Positions 10,423 to 21,253 are shown, numbered from the stretch's first letter. The stretch: 64,000 nucleotides of DNA from Thermothielavioides terrestris NRRL 8126 (GCF_000226115.1 NC_016461.1:496001-560000), one strand, 5' to 3'. Numbers and translations are program-made. The notes: a model not told the origin generated them from the letters alone.

Positions 10423-11985
10423 TCAGAAAACCGTGACGGCACTCACATACCCATTCTTCAGCACCTCAAACACCAGTCCCGGAAAGCCATACAGCGTCGT
10501 GGTCGACTCCTCGCCGCGGCCCTTGCCGACGCCGGGGTTGGTCCCGCCGCTCTCCTCCCAGCCGCCCAGCAGCTCGCAGCTGCTGCCGGGGCTGTCGCCC
10601 CAGCCGCGGTTGAGCACCATCCCGCGCTGCTTCTGCCGGGCCTCGGCCTCGGACGGGTAGATGGACTTCCACTCCTCGCGGAGCCGCGCCTCGATCTCCG
10701 GGAAGGGCATCTCCGAGTTGGCTGTTGTTGTTGTTGCCGCGGCGGCGTCGGACGGCTCTTGGAGGTAGCTTATTTCCCAGCGGCAGCGCCGGTGCCGGTT
10801 GAAGGGGTAGGATCCCGGTACGTTGCCGTGGAGGATCACCTTTGTGGCGACCAGTCGGTCGGCGTGGGTTGAGCGGAATGGCGGCTCAGGGATGCTGGGG
10901 TTGCCGACTTGCGACGGCGGCGGTCGGCAGGGTGTTGTGGGTGTCGAGACCAGCACATCGAATCCGAGATAGAAGTAGTTGTAGAAGCACTCGCCCGAGA
11001 CGTTCGCCACGGTGCTGTCCTCGACAGCTTCGTCGTTGGAGTCGTACTCATCTGACGCGGGGTGTGAGGATTGGTCCGTATCTGTCAGATCGTCCTGGCG
11101 CTTCAGATCATTTCCGCTGGGTCGCGCCATGGTGTTGCTCGCAGCACGGAGCTTGTGGATGTACATGCGCTGGTCGTTTTTGCGGTAGATGGCGTCGGGC
11201 GGTCCCAGCTCGGCGACCAGCTGCTGCGGCGTGGTCTCGCCCAGCATGATCCAGAACGAGGCGTTAGTCCACTTCCGGAACAGCTGCAGCTTGCCGCCGC
11301 CATGTATCTTCACCAGCGAAACTTCATCCGGAAAAACGTCCTTCCCCTTGGCCAGGGGCGCGAACGTCTTGAGGCTGGGGAGGATCTCTGTCCACATCGT
11401 TTCGCGGGCCTGGGCCCAGGAATCGCCGCTGAACACGGCCATGGAGCTTGGGATCGCTGTGGAGGACAGCAGCGACACGACGTCCTTGGCTGGCGAATAG
11501 TCTTTGCGTCTCATGGGGAAGGTGAAAGCCACGCCCGGGTATGACAGCACATACGTCTCAGCGTCTGGCACGTATTCCCCATCATATGTAGGCCCCAGGA
11601 ACCGCTGGTAGATGTGACGGAACGTGGGGCCCGGTGCGGCGTCGGCGGGGGCTGTTGCCTCTGAGGCGGTGCTCGTGGGGCGGACGAGGTCCCGCTCCTT
11701 GTCGTTGGCCGGCTTCAGAAAGATGTGGTTCTTGGTGAAGTCGAGGATCTCGATCAGCCGCAACCGTTGTTCTGGTCCATCGAAGCGCAGGCGTATCCCA
11801 TTTGCGGGCAGGCCGAGGACGACTGGCTCTTTCACCGGCTCGGTCGGGGAGTAGACGAGGTCGAGCTTTGGGAACCGTTGGGGCTCCGCCTTGAGGCGGG
11901 TCAGGACGTCGTGCAACGAGGCGCCGAGCACCAGGAAGCCCAGCGCCCGGCCGGGATGAAGCTGCGCGGAAAAGAGAGACGACAT
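10423..11985 (-). CDS. PHAF1/UPF0183-family phagophore-associated protein
   Basis: Member of the UPF0183 family (human C16orf70/PHAF1), whose animal member binds BCAS3 and associates with phosphoinositides at the forming autophagosome (family knowledge). Single exon, 520 residues from the Met at 11985 (MSSLFSAQLHPGRALGFLVLGASL). Family signatures include the N-terminal HPGRALGFLVLG block, HDVLTRL, the LVYSPTEPVKEPVVLGLP region, and later HIYQRFLGPTYDGEY and YVLSYPGVAFTFP. An Asp/Ser-rich insert (about residues 310-345) and a long proline-rich linker are probably fungal additions. The frame is open upstream to 12114, but the extra residues are Arg-rich and unlike the family, so I prefer 11985. 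It shares a divergent promoter region with kinesin-5. Confidence 0.85.
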   Translation of the reverse strand: MSSLFSAQLHPGRALGFLVLGASLHDVLTRLKAEPQRFPKLDLVYSPTEPVKEPVVLGLPANGIRLRFDGPEQRLRLIEILDFTKNHIFLKPANDKERDLVRPTSTASEATAPADAAPGPTFRHIYQRFLGPTYDGEYVPDAETYVLSYPGVAFTFPMRRKDYSPAKDVVSLLSSTAIPSSMAVFSGDSWAQARETMWTEILPSLKTFAPLAKGKDVFPDEVSLVKIHGGGKLQLFRKWTNASFWIMLGETTPQQLVAELGPPDAIYRKNDQRMYIHKLRAASNTMARPSGNDLKRQDDLTDTDQSSHPASDEYDSNDEAVEDSTVANVSGECFYNYFYLGFDVLVSTPTTPCRPPPSQVGNPSIPEPPFRSTHADRLVATKVILHGNVPGSYPFNRHRRCRWEISYLQEPSDAAAATTTTANSEMPFPEIEARLREEWKSIYPSEAEARQKQRGMVLNRGWGDSPGSSCELLGGWEESGGTNPGVGKGRGEESTTTLYGFPGLVFEVLKNGYVSAVTVF

Positions 11986-12702
11986 CGGGGAGAAGGAGGC
12001 AGGGAGTGTCTGTGGATAAGAGCTCAGCGCTGGGACGGGACGCCAGAGATGCGCTGCGACGCGCTCTCTGGCACGTCGCCTGCGAGTAGGTATGTAACTG
12101 CGCTTCTTCAGCAATCTGGCAGGGCCACGGCGAGATGAATAAGCTAATGTTAACTAGTTGGAGGTCAGGTGCGAAAGTAACCCGTCCCCTTGGACATCGC
12201 GAGAGCACGAATGTTCAGAGTGGAAGTGCTGCGGTTTCCGGAATACGACTGCAGTGGGAGCTGACTGCCCCGCGTGATTCCCCCAGCTGGTCCCCGCAGA
12301 CGTCATCCCGGCAGGCAACCTGGGAAGGCCGAGAAGTTGAGATGGAGGATGGAGGGGCAGGTGGGTCCTGCGCGCCTGGCCATGCAGCAGCCCAAACGAG
12401 CATGTGGGGCAGCCCGTTACCACGGCAATCGCGAAGTGCCGTTTCTCGCTGTTTACCACTGGAGGAGCGTCGCGCCTGCAGTGCACCCTTGCAATGCCCA
12501 CATGGAACCACTGATGCGGCCATTTTTGTGCATGACAGCACTGACACCACACCAGCAGTCAGCCCTGAACAAACTCCCAAAAGCGCCGAGATTTGCTCTT
12601 TGACTTTTTGCAACTAAGTTTTAACATTGCGCAATTTATTTAGGACTTTTCCCCGACCGAGCGACAGAGCAATCAAGACCAAAACATACGCGACTGCTCC
12701 TG
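11986..12702. promoter_or_regulatory. Bidirectional region between PHAF1-like gene and kinesin-5
   Basis: 717 bp between two divergent starts; it must carry both promoters. AT content rises near 12590-12660, just upstream of the kinesin start. The open frames present on both strands are short, unsupported and overlap each other. No specific operator was recognised. Confidence 0.5.
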
Positions 12703-15700
12703 ATGGAGCGCAGACACACGTCCATGGCGCCGCCGCCTGCTCGAGCGGCTGCCGGGGGGCGCGCCAGCATCCGCCCCGGAGTAAGGAATACGGCTGCCGC
12801 TTCGAGAGCCGGAGCCACACGCCAGCCGCTGGGCGCATCGCGGCTAGCACGAGCCCCGTCGCCAGCAGAGTCGCTCGTGTCGGTAGCCACCGCAACCACG
12901 GCCGGCGCCAAGCGCAAGGAACGCGACTTCGACCCCGACGACGGCGAGGCTACGAACATTAACGTCGTCGTGCGATGCCGCGGTCGCAACGAGCGGGAGG
13001 TCAAGGAGAACAGCGCCGTCGTGGTGCGCACCGAGGCCACCAAGGGCAAGCTGGTCGACTTGTCCATGGGGCCCAACGCCGTCAGCAACAAGACGTACAC
13101 CTTCGACCACGTCTTCTCCCAGGCCGCCGACCAGAGCATGATATTCGAGGACGTGGTGAGGCCCGTGCTGGACGAGGTAGGCTGTTTCCAGAACGATCAT
13201 TCGAGATGTCGCTGACGCGAACAGATGCTGGCTGGTTACAACTGCACCATCTTCGCCTACGGGCAAACCGGCACGGGCAAGACATACACTATGTCGGGTG
13301 ACCTGACCGAGACGATGGGAATGCTGTCCGATAATGCCGGCATCATCCCTCGCGTGCTGCAGGCGCTGTTCAACAAGCTCGAACTCGACGAAAAGGAGAA
13401 TTCGGTGCGCTGCTCCTTCATCGAGCTGTACAACGAGGAGCTACGAGACTTGCTCGCTGCCGACGAGAACACGAAGCTGAAGATCTTCGATGACACGTCA
13501 CGAAAGGGCCACGCCACCACGGTCGTGCAAGGCATGGAAGAGCGGTACATCCAGAATGCCAGCGAAGGCCTCCGATGGCTCAGGGAAGGCAGCGTGAAGC
13601 GCCAGGTGGCGGCCACAAAATGCAACGACCTGAGCAGCAGAAGCCACACGGTTTTCACCATTACAGTGTACACGAAGCACAAGACGGAAAACGGCGAGGA
13701 CTTCCTCATGTTGGGGAAGCTGAATCTGGTCGATCTTGCCGGCAGCGAAAACATCCAGCGGTCGGGGGCGGAGAACAAGCGGGCCGCCGAGGCCGGGTTG
13801 ATCAACAAGAGCTTGCTCACCCTCGGGCGGGTCATCAACGCGCTGGTTGACCGCAGTGCTCACATTCCCTACAGAGAGTCCAAACTTACTCGGTTGCTGC
13901 AAGACTCGCTGGGCGGGCGGACAAAGACGTGCATAATCGCCACTATATCCCCCGCCAAGAGCAATCTGGAGGAGACCATCTCGACGCTGGATTACGCTTT
14001 CCGGGCCAAGAACATCCGCAACAAGCCGCAGCTGAACGCGCTGACGAGCAAGAAAATGCTGCTGCGGGACTTCACTATCGAGATCGAGCGCCTCAAGGCC
14101 GAGCTGATCGCCACCCGCCAGCGCAACGGCGTGTACCTGTCGAACGACATGTACGAGGAGCTCACGGTGCAGAACGAGTCCCGCCGCATCTTGACGGAGG
14201 AACAGGCGGCCAAGATTGAGACTCTCGAGACGAACCTCAGGAACAAGGTACAGGAACTCTTGTCTCTGACGTCGAATTTCATGGGTCTCAAGAAGGAGCA
14301 CGAAGGGACGCTGGCCCAGTTCGAAGAGACCAAGGAGCTGCTGGACCAGACCGAGATCGTGCTGGCGGCGACCAAGAAGTCTCTCGCCGAGGAAACCCAC
14401 CTCCGGAAGGCTCACCAGGCGACCGAAGAGGCGCTTGCGGCCGTCGGCGGCGACCTGCTCAGCACGCTCGAGAGGACGGTCTGCGACATCGACGGCCTCC
14501 ACTCGAAGAACAGACGCAGGTCCGAGCTGCACAACCTCAACCGGAGCACGTGGAATATGTCGCAGGCACACGTGGCAGACATCACGGAGCTCGTCGAGGA
14601 CCGCATCGCCGAGTTCCGCCAGGACCAGGAAGAGCGCATCTCCAGCATCGCGCAACGCATGCAGACGTTCGTCAAGGAAGAACTCGAAAAAATGTCCTCG
14701 ACGCAGATCTTTCTCGACGAGAACTTGGCGCAGTTTGCCGAGTCGAGGACGCAGCTGTTGGGCCAGCAGGAACGGTCCAAGGAGGAGATGGACGGCGTGC
14801 TGGAAGAAATCAGGGTTGTTCGGGACAACGTGAAACAGCGCGTCGGGGAGAGCCTCCAGGCCATTGCCGCGGCCGCCGAGCGGATCGCGGGCGACGTGCT
14901 CGGCGAGCTGAACACGTTCCACAGCCAGCTCCACCTGTCGTACAACTCGCTAGGGAAGGACTTCAAGTCCCTCTTTGAGGAGCTGCTGCGACACATCCGC
15001 GCTCAGAAGGCGGAATCCGATAGGCTCAGGGCCGAGCTCGAGGAGGCGGCGAAGGCCATGGTGGAATCGAACCAGTCGGTCTCTGCGAGAATACAGGAGG
15101 TGCTGGACGAAGAGCGGGCGCAGGCGGCAACAGAGCGGCAAGCCTTGCTTTCGCAGATAACGAGGCTGATCAACTCGCAGGCCGAGCTTCAAGAGTCCCG
15201 GCTGGCCGACAAGGCCGCGCTTCTGCAAGAGACCATGGCCGATTCGAGCAAGATGTTCGAGGGCAGCGTGGCCGAGTACTCCGCGGGCATGGACGCATGG
15301 GGCGAAAGAGACGAGAAGCTGCTGGAGGAGGTGGCCAGCTCCAAGGATACGCTGAAGACCAAGCTCAAGGACGACTGGACGGTAGGTTCTGCGCCTTCCC
15401 GCTACTTGCTCTTAGCGCTGACTGACAACTCCAGGCCGCAAACAAGCACAGCACTGCGATCCAGACAGCCACAAAATCGGTGCACGCGGAGACGGTGCGG
15501 GTGGTGGAGGAGCAGATACAGGATCTCGACGTCCAGATGCAGGATCTCGACGAGTTTGTCGCGCGGGCCAAGTCGCACAACGCCGGCCACCACGAGCGGC
15601 ATGCCGAGTCGGTGCAGAAGCTCAGCACCACGGTAAAGCGGTCCTTCGCCAACATCTCGGACCACTTCAAGGAGACGTTTGGCAGAGTGCAAGCGCTCGG

Positions 15701-16439
15701 CGCCGAGATGGACGCCGACGCGGACGCGCTGCGGGACGCGCTGGCGCCCCTCGACGAGAAGGTCTGCCAGCCGCTGGCCGAGCTGCGCGAGGATGTCCAG
15801 AACACGCAGCTGCGCGAGTACGTGCCGACCGGCCAGACCCCGGAGAAGGTGCACTACCAGTACCCGACCGAGCTGCCGCGCACCGCGGCCCACGCGGACC
15901 TGCTTGCGTCGATGCAGGATTCGGAGCCCGATCACGATCCGGCCCCGGCCCCGGCGCTTTCCCCAACGCCGTGCAGGCCCGCCGGCCCCGTCGTCCTGCC
16001 CGACATCGATATGACGCCCGTCCGCTCCCCGTCCCGTCCGGCCAGCACCGACAGCCAGCACCACCAGCAGCAGCAGTCGGGAGGGGACGGCAGCGTCGGC
16101 AGCGGCAGCAGCAAAAGCCGGCTCAGCATGAGCCTGCGCGAGGTCAACCCCAACCTGACGGCCGGATCGCTGGTGTTTGACGCAGCAGCAGCAGCAGCAG
16201 CCGCCGCGGCAGGGGCGGGGACAGCGAGGGGCAGCCTCCCCGGGGGCGGCCCGTTGCCGTCGTCGGCGGCGGCAGCAGCAGCAACGGGCGAGACGACGGT
16301 GCCGCTGGCGAAGAACACGCGCACGCGGGGGGCCTCGCGGCTGTCTAAGAAGGTTGTCGGCGCCATCGCGGACGGGCCGGAGAATGTGCCGCCCCCGCTG
16401 CGTAGTTCGACTAGGAGGAAGAGTCCTCGGCTGCACTAG
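12703..16439 (+). CDS. Kinesin-5 (BimC/Cut7/Eg5) mitotic motor
   Basis: Plus-end-directed bipolar motor that slides antiparallel spindle microtubules apart (family knowledge). Exons 12703-13176, 13225-15381 and 15435-16439, with introns of 48 and 53 bp, give 1211 residues. The N-terminal motor has NVVVRCRGRNEREV, the P-loop GQTGTGKT (171-178), switch I-type NDLSSRSH, switch II DLAGSE (328-333) and the NKSLLTLGRVINAL block. A long coiled-coil stalk follows. The tail carries a BimC box, DIDMTPVRSP, with the CDK-type Thr at about 1071; phosphorylation there targets kinesin-5 to spindles. Poly-Ala near the C-terminus comes from a CAG/GCA repeat (about 16183-16215). The start is the first in-frame Met; Met8 is an alternative. 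Confidence 0.96.
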
Positions 16440-17636
16440 GTTCTTTTCTTGTACCTGGTTTTCCACGGTTGCACTAGGTTCTTCTTTGTGCGTGGGTTTT
16501 GTGGAGGCATGGAGAGTCGTTCGCTGGTTGTGTGAAGGGGAGGAAGCAGGGTTGTCGTTTGGCTCTCGTTTTTGTTGTTGGAGTTCAAGTTTGTTGTTTA
16601 GACGGCGGCTTTTGCGCTCCTGGAGTTGGGTTCTTGAAATGGAAGCTGGTTGGGTGTCGTCGGTTATTACACTGCTTACTGGGGAGGCAGGGCTGGGGTG
16701 GTTTTGTGGTGGGTGATAGGGAACGGAGGCAGCTTGTTCTAGGCTTGTAGGGTTACTGAGCACCGATACCCTTACGGTTCGAGTTGGGAATTCAGTTTAA
16801 TTTCTGCGCAGTGTGATCAATGCGTGACAAGACCTTGGTGGTTCTGTGCCTTGCTCATTTATGTTCCAGAACTCTTGCTGGGTGGTTCACACCACCTACT
16901 GAACGGATAGGTGAGATGGGGTAGATTGCAAATAAAAGCGGAAGAGGTCAACTTTAGAAACGAGAACTCTAGGAACGAGAACAAGTCTCACGCTCGTGGG
17001 AGTACAAAGGATGAGTCCCTGAACGGAGACTGGGGCTGATGACATGGTGAGATTCGAACTCATGCCCCTTTCGAGACCACCGATTTCCCAGGAGGGAGAA
17101 GAGAATTCAGGGTGGAACTTAACGTGGCCCCTTGCTCGGTCACCTTGCCAGTTGCTGGGGTGACTGCATGGCGCCGGGTAGAATGCCGAGCTGCGTCTGC
17201 TGGACTGTGGCTTATCGCGCGAGCAGCGCCCTTTTGGCATCATGCACGTGGACTGCACCATTCGAGGTGTGCGCACCGTCACGGCGGGACGTTGTAACCC
17301 CACCCCCGCCCGCCGAGTGAGTCGTTCGGCCGGGGGCGGGGTACGGCACCATCGGGGATGCAGATAGCCGGTTCTTGCTGGGGACAAGGCGGGTACCGGT
17401 GCGGCGGGCCACTTAGAGAGGTCTCGTCATGACGTCGAGGCTATAACTCCAGCTCAATCCCGCTCCTCTTAAGGGCGGTTGAACGTAGACCGCATCTACA
17501 GCTGTCTTCCGCTCCTCCTCCCGCTCGTCCCACCATCAACGCATACTCACCCACACAATCACCCTCGCGTATCTTCACTTGCCCACTACTCCAACCAGCA
17601 TCAAGACCGCCTCCCACCGACCAACCATCCCTTATC
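16440..17636. other. Intergenic region between kinesin-5 and HAD hydrolase
   Basis: About 1.2 kb between two plus-strand genes. The first part is the T/G-rich kinesin 3' region, with a repeated cttgtacctggttttccacg/ttgcactaggttcttcttt-like motif near 16440-16490. The middle holds a tRNA-like fragment (17041-17085). The last 150 bp are pyrimidine-rich, as expected for the HAD promoter. No supported protein-coding gene. Confidence 0.5.
17041..17085 (-). pseudogene. tRNA-like 3' fragment (resembles tRNA-Ser)
   Basis: On the minus strand the sequence reads GTGGTCTCGAAAGGGG, then GAGTTCGAATCTC, then ACCATGTC. This looks like an anticodon-loop region with CGA, a T-arm containing the TTCGAAT loop, and an acceptor 3' strand. 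I cannot find a matching 5' acceptor or D-arm within 200 bp, the 3' side of the anticodon stem is missing, and one T-stem pair is mismatched. A broken tRNA-Ser is the best reading, but chance similarity is possible. Confidence 0.25.
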
Positions 17637-18533
17637 ATGTCCTCATCCTCCTCCTCCCCCGCCAAACCGGCCCACCCGGACCTCACAGGCTTCCGCGCGC
17701 TCTCCTTCGACTGCTACGGCACGCTGATCGACTGGGAAGCCGGCCTGCAGGCGGACCTGTCGCCGCTCCTCGCGGCGCTGCCGCCCACGCACCCGTGGCG
17801 CGCGACGCCGCTCCTCGCGCTGCAGCACTTCAACGCGCTCTCGGAGCACCTCGAGCAGGCGCAGCCGGCGCTGGCGTACGACGACATCCTCGCCGAGTCG
17901 CTGCGGCTGCTGGCGGCCGAGCAGGGCGTGCGGCTCGACGAGCTGGACGACGAGGAGGCGGCGGCGGCGCTGCGCGGGGAGAGGATCCGCGACGGGCCCG
18001 GGCGGTGGCCCGCGTTCGCGGACACGGTGGCCGGGCTGCGCACGCTGGGGCGGCACTACCGGCTGGTGGTGCTGAGCAACGTGGACGAGGCGAACATCGG
18101 GCGGGCGGCCGGGCCCGGCGGGCCGCTGGCCGGGGCGCGGTTCGACGCCGTGTACACGGCGCAGGCGATCGGGAGCTACAAGCCGAGCGCGGCCAACTTC
18201 CGGTTCCTGTTCGAGCGCGTGAGGCGGGAGTTCGGCGTCGACAAGGAGAAGGGCGAGCTGCTGCATGTCGCGAGGAGCCTGACGGCGGATCATGTGCCCG
18301 CCAAGGAGCTCGGGCTGAGGAGCGTGTGGATTGCGCGGGGCGGCGACAGGCCGGAGAACTATGGCACCGGCGGGGATTACGCCAAGTTGAAGGCCGAGGG
18401 GAAGCTCGGGTTCGAGTGGACTTTCCAGACGATTGGCGAGTTCGCGGAAGAGGTGGAGAGGCAGTTTGCGGCGAAGAAGAAGAAGGAGGAGACTCAAGCG
18501 GAGGAGGGAGTCGGGCAGCAAGCAGGGCGGTGA
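17637..18533 (+). CDS. HAD-superfamily hydrolase (2-haloacid dehalogenase-like)
   Basis: Haloacid-dehalogenase-fold hydrolase, likely cytosolic; the substrate cannot be told from sequence. Single exon, 298 residues. Motif I is FDCYGTLID with the nucleophile at Asp25; the Tyr two residues on, instead of Asp, is typical of the L-2-haloacid dehalogenase branch rather than phosphatases. Motif II is LVVLSNVD (Ser147-Asn148), motif III is SYKPSAANF with Lys182, and a later LTADHVPAKELGLRSVWIARGG block fits motif IV and the glycine loop. The N-terminus is Ser-rich, without a signal peptide. The C-terminus ends in a Lys/Glu-rich tail. It converges on the Rrn9 gene with only 36 bp between stops, so the transcripts probably overlap. 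Confidence 0.9.
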   Translation: MSSSSSSPAKPAHPDLTGFRALSFDCYGTLIDWEAGLQADLSPLLAALPPTHPWRATPLLALQHFNALSEHLEQAQPALAYDDILAESLRLLAAEQGVRLDELDDEEAAAALRGERIRDGPGRWPAFADTVAGLRTLGRHYRLVVLSNVDEANIGRAAGPGGPLAGARFDAVYTAQAIGSYKPSAANFRFLFERVRREFGVDKEKGELLHVARSLTADHVPAKELGLRSVWIARGGDRPENYGTGGDYAKLKAEGKLGFEWTFQTIGEFAEEVERQFAAKKKKEETQAEEGVGQQAGR

Positions 18534-18569
18534 TGATGCTAGCTCTTCCTTGCCGTTCATGGTTCCCTT

Positions 18570-20683
18570 TCACGACAGAAATGAATCAAGCTCCTCGGAT
18601 CCTTGCCTGGCCCTCTTACGCGATCGGGGTGGCCGTGGCTGCACGTCATCTCCGCGCCACCCCTTCCTGACCTTGATCGGCCTCAGGAACCCATCCACAT
18701 GCACCCCGCCATCCATCTCGTCCATGGTGTCCTCTTCGTCCTCTGCGAAGTCTGCCGCCCGTTTTCCGTGCACACTCCGAAGGTGCCGCGCGAGGTTGGA
18801 CCGCTTCCTGAACCCCTCGACGGCCCTCGGGCAGTGCGGATAATGGCAGAGATGGACGGTGCCTCCAGGCGTGGCCGACCGGCTGCGCCGACGGGGTGTC
18901 CTCCCCGCCTCTGTCAGCTCTGCGTCCGTGTAGTCTGTGTAATCTGCCGTCTGGTCCTTGTGCACAGTTCGTATGTGCCTCTCCAAATTTGACCGCTTCC
19001 TGAACCCCTCGGCGGCCCTTGGGCAGCCCGGATGGGGGCACACTAGGATTCCGGGCGTACCCGACCGGCTGCGGCGTCGCACTTCCCGCTCCGGCTCGGG
19101 AGACGAGGCACCGGCGGGTCGGAGGCTCGATTGGCGGCTGACGGTGCGAAGCTGGAGCAGCTCTTCCTCGGACTCGGTCTCCTCGTCGGAGGACGGAGGC
19201 AGCGGAGCGCCTGGCACATACCGCACCGTCTCTACCGCCGGTCTTTCCGATGCAGCCGACTGCTCGTGCAGCGTGTGCATCGTGATCTCCTCCCTGAAGA
19301 GCGTCGCACACCGCTGCGCCGCACGGGAAATCGTTGCCGGGGAGAACCCGGCCAGGGCTGCGGCGCCCAACACGTCTCTCCAATCCCGCAAGCCCCACCT
19401 CGAGAGACGCTTCTCCCTGTTGAGCTCGGACGAGACGCTGGAACTTCGAGAACGGGACTTCTCGGACCGGGACGCCGCCTGAGAGCTTGCCGATGCTGCA
19501 CGGCGTTTGCTGCTGACGCTCCTCGTTCGGCCGCGGCTTCGCTCGCCTCTCCCCGGCTCCGACTCGTCCGAGGAAAACGTGGGGATTTTCCTCTTGCCCT
19601 CTCTCGCGAGTCGGACCAGCATCTCCCGCTCCGTCTCTCCCTCCCGAGGCACATGCACCTTCTTCGGCCTGCCCCCTCGGTACCTGCGCGGGGGCGGGGA
19701 CTTGGCTGCCCTCTGCGGCACGCTCTCGACGCCCGTCTCGTCGTCGTCGCTAGCAGAAGACTCGGACATACAACCGAGGCCAGCAACGCGTTGGTTGTGC
19801 AGGATCATGAGGGTATCGTCAAGCTGCGCCATTATCCGCCTCGCCAGCGGCCGAAGCAGCGCCGACGAGCGCTCGTCATCGGCGGACAAGACGGGCGTGA
19901 AGGTCGGCGACACGGCTCTGCGCCGTTTCCTTCGCAGCACCCTCGCCAGCGCGTCCGCGTCTGTGTCGTCCTCGTCCTTGGCACTGGTCGCCGCGGTACC
20001 GGACGCGTCCGTCTCGCCCTCGGTGGCTGTCGCGTTTGCGTCATCCTTTTCGACCGATTGCACAACAACCCCAGGAGCGCTGCCGCCCGCCGCGCCGCGC
20101 TGCAGGCCCCTCCTGCGAAACCTCTCCTTGGCGCACCGCAGCATCGCGGCCGAGATCTCCTCCTCCAGGTTGCACCCCGCAAAGGACCGGGCCCGGTCCT
20201 CCCGCCGCAGGGTGAACGGCTCGTTCACATCCGCCGCCCGCGGCAGGAGCCCGTCATCAGGCACCTCGTCGGCCTTCATCGGCCACGCGGTCCACCCCTT
20301 GTCGGGCTTCCATCCCTTTCCAGCTCCATCATCGTCCCCATTTCCATCGCCATCCTGTCACCGGTCAGCACAGCAGCCGGGAGGCGGTAGAAACGGAAAT
20401 AACGCTGAATGACAGAGCGATGGGACAATACCTGCACAGGCCCGGCCCGCCACCCGCGCTTCAGCCCGCACGCATTATACAGATGCACGGCCAGATCCCC
20501 GCGCCGCGCATTCTCCAGCGCGGTCCACGTCTCCCGGTCGCGCTCCGTCCAGCCCTGCCAGGTCGACGGGTGGCCGCGCCAGCGGTTGGGCCGCGTTTCG
20601 TGCAACGTCTCCGAGTCGAGGGAGTGGAGGTCGGATGTGGCCGAGGCGCTATCTAAATCCGGTTCTGGCTTGATTGGGATCAT
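18570..20683 (-). CDS. Rrn9-domain RNA polymerase I factor with two duplicated C2H2 fingers
   Basis: The N-terminus matches the Rrn9 domain of the upstream activation factor that recruits RNA polymerase I to rDNA (family knowledge). Exon 1 is 20683-20432 and exon 2 is 20354-18570, with a 77-bp intron at phase 0; 678 residues. The Rrn9 block runs from RPNRWRGHPSTWQGWTERD (residue 31) through DLAVHLYNACGLKRGW and resumes after the intron with WKPDKGWTAWP. The middle is acidic and Arg/Ser-rich, probably disordered and nuclear. Near the C-terminus two C2H2 fingers (about 523-549 and 586-612) have the form Cx4C-x12-Hx4H and share GFRKRSNL; each follows an RRSRS(G/A)TPG stretch, so they are an internal duplication. 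The basic C-terminus suggests nuclear localisation. I know no standard Rrn9 with such fingers. Confidence 0.85.
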
Positions 20684-20967
20684 GATGCGGTTGTTGGTCA
20701 GGCCCTGATTGAGGATGTTAGCCGTTGGCTTTGGTAGCCGTCATGGAGAGGCCCACTACAGAAGAAGGAGGCAATACCGCAGTGGCTGCTGCATGATTGG
20801 ACAGGTTCAATTTTGTAGTTAGTGGTTTCCCTCGGCTAATTGCTGCTATATTGTGTAACTACCCGAGAGCTGAAGGAAAAGTGGGGATTTTCTCAGCTCT
20901 CTCTCCCTCCAGGGGAGAGAGGGCCACAAAATTGCTCGACACTCCTATCAAACTAAATGGCTACTAA
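20684..20967. promoter_or_regulatory. Rrn9-gene upstream region running into the heterochromatin boundary
   Basis: Upstream of the Rrn9-domain start. From about 20810 it contains CCCTCGGCTAAT and then, in opposite sense, CCCGAGAGCTGAAGG, followed by a CT-rich/GA-rich block (20895-20930) related to sequence at 48.06-48.13 kb. Base composition drops sharply to AT-rich at about 20930, marking the border of the repeat region. Confidence 0.5.
20868..20945 (+). repeat. Border repeat, left copy (inverted partner at 48.05-48.13 kb)
   Basis: Reads gagctgaagg aaaagtgggg, then a CT-rich then GA-rich core, then ggccacaaaattgctcgaca. The reverse complement of 48050-48125 reads gggctgaaaagcggagattt, a similar CTCTCTC/GAGAGAG core, and gcataaaattagtagacacc. 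The two copies lie in opposite orientation at the two ends of the repeat block. They could be ends of one large element, or two copies of a small dispersed repeat. Confidence 0.55.
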
Positions 20968-21015
20968 TAACCCTAACCCTAGGAAACATAGGCATTTATA
21001 ACCCTAACCCTAAAG
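20968..21015 (+). repeat. Interstitial telomeric repeats (CCCTAA)
   Basis: Two short clusters of TAACCCTAACCCTA, separated by about 20 bp, occur at 20968-20980 and 20999-21013. TTAGGG is the usual telomere unit of filamentous fungi. The run is too short to be a chromosome end, and sequence continues on both sides. It may mark a former telomere junction or telo-box elements of the Rrn9 promoter. Confidence 0.7.
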
Positions 21016-21253
21016 TTAAAAAAAACTTAAATTATAAAATAAAGAGCTATTATAAAAAAATAAATATTCTCTTAAAGCTTTATTAGTTTTGTTAAGTAGT
21101 TGCTAAGATATTTAAAGTAAACATATTAGCTAGAGGGCTTCTTCGCGCTCAATCGCCGACTGCGAAAGAACCGTTATATTAAAATCGAATCTGACAACGC
21201 GAGTGTATTTAGTATACTCGGTTACCTCTATCTACGATGTCGCAAAGGAAGGG
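21016..21253. other. AT-rich spacer, no gene
   Basis: Very AT-rich sequence from 21016 to about 21130 with A and T runs, then moderately AT-rich DNA. No reading frame or known repeat recognised. Confidence 0.5.

Noticed and set aside
13498..14934. 478-residue open frame on minus inside kinesin-5
   Set aside because: Antisense shadow of the coiled-coil coding sequence; no domains.
15402..16763. 453-residue minus frame over the kinesin tail
   Set aside because: Spans the kinesin stop and 3' region and reads as low-complexity antisense; the plus frame carries the BimC box.
19131..20390. 419-residue plus frame opposite the Rrn9 gene
   Set aside because: Composition is Arg/Pro/His-rich as expected for the antisense of Arg/Ser-rich coding; the sense strand has conserved domains and splice sites.
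20968..21015. True chromosome end
   Set aside because: Only a few telomere units, and more than 43 kb of further sequence follows.
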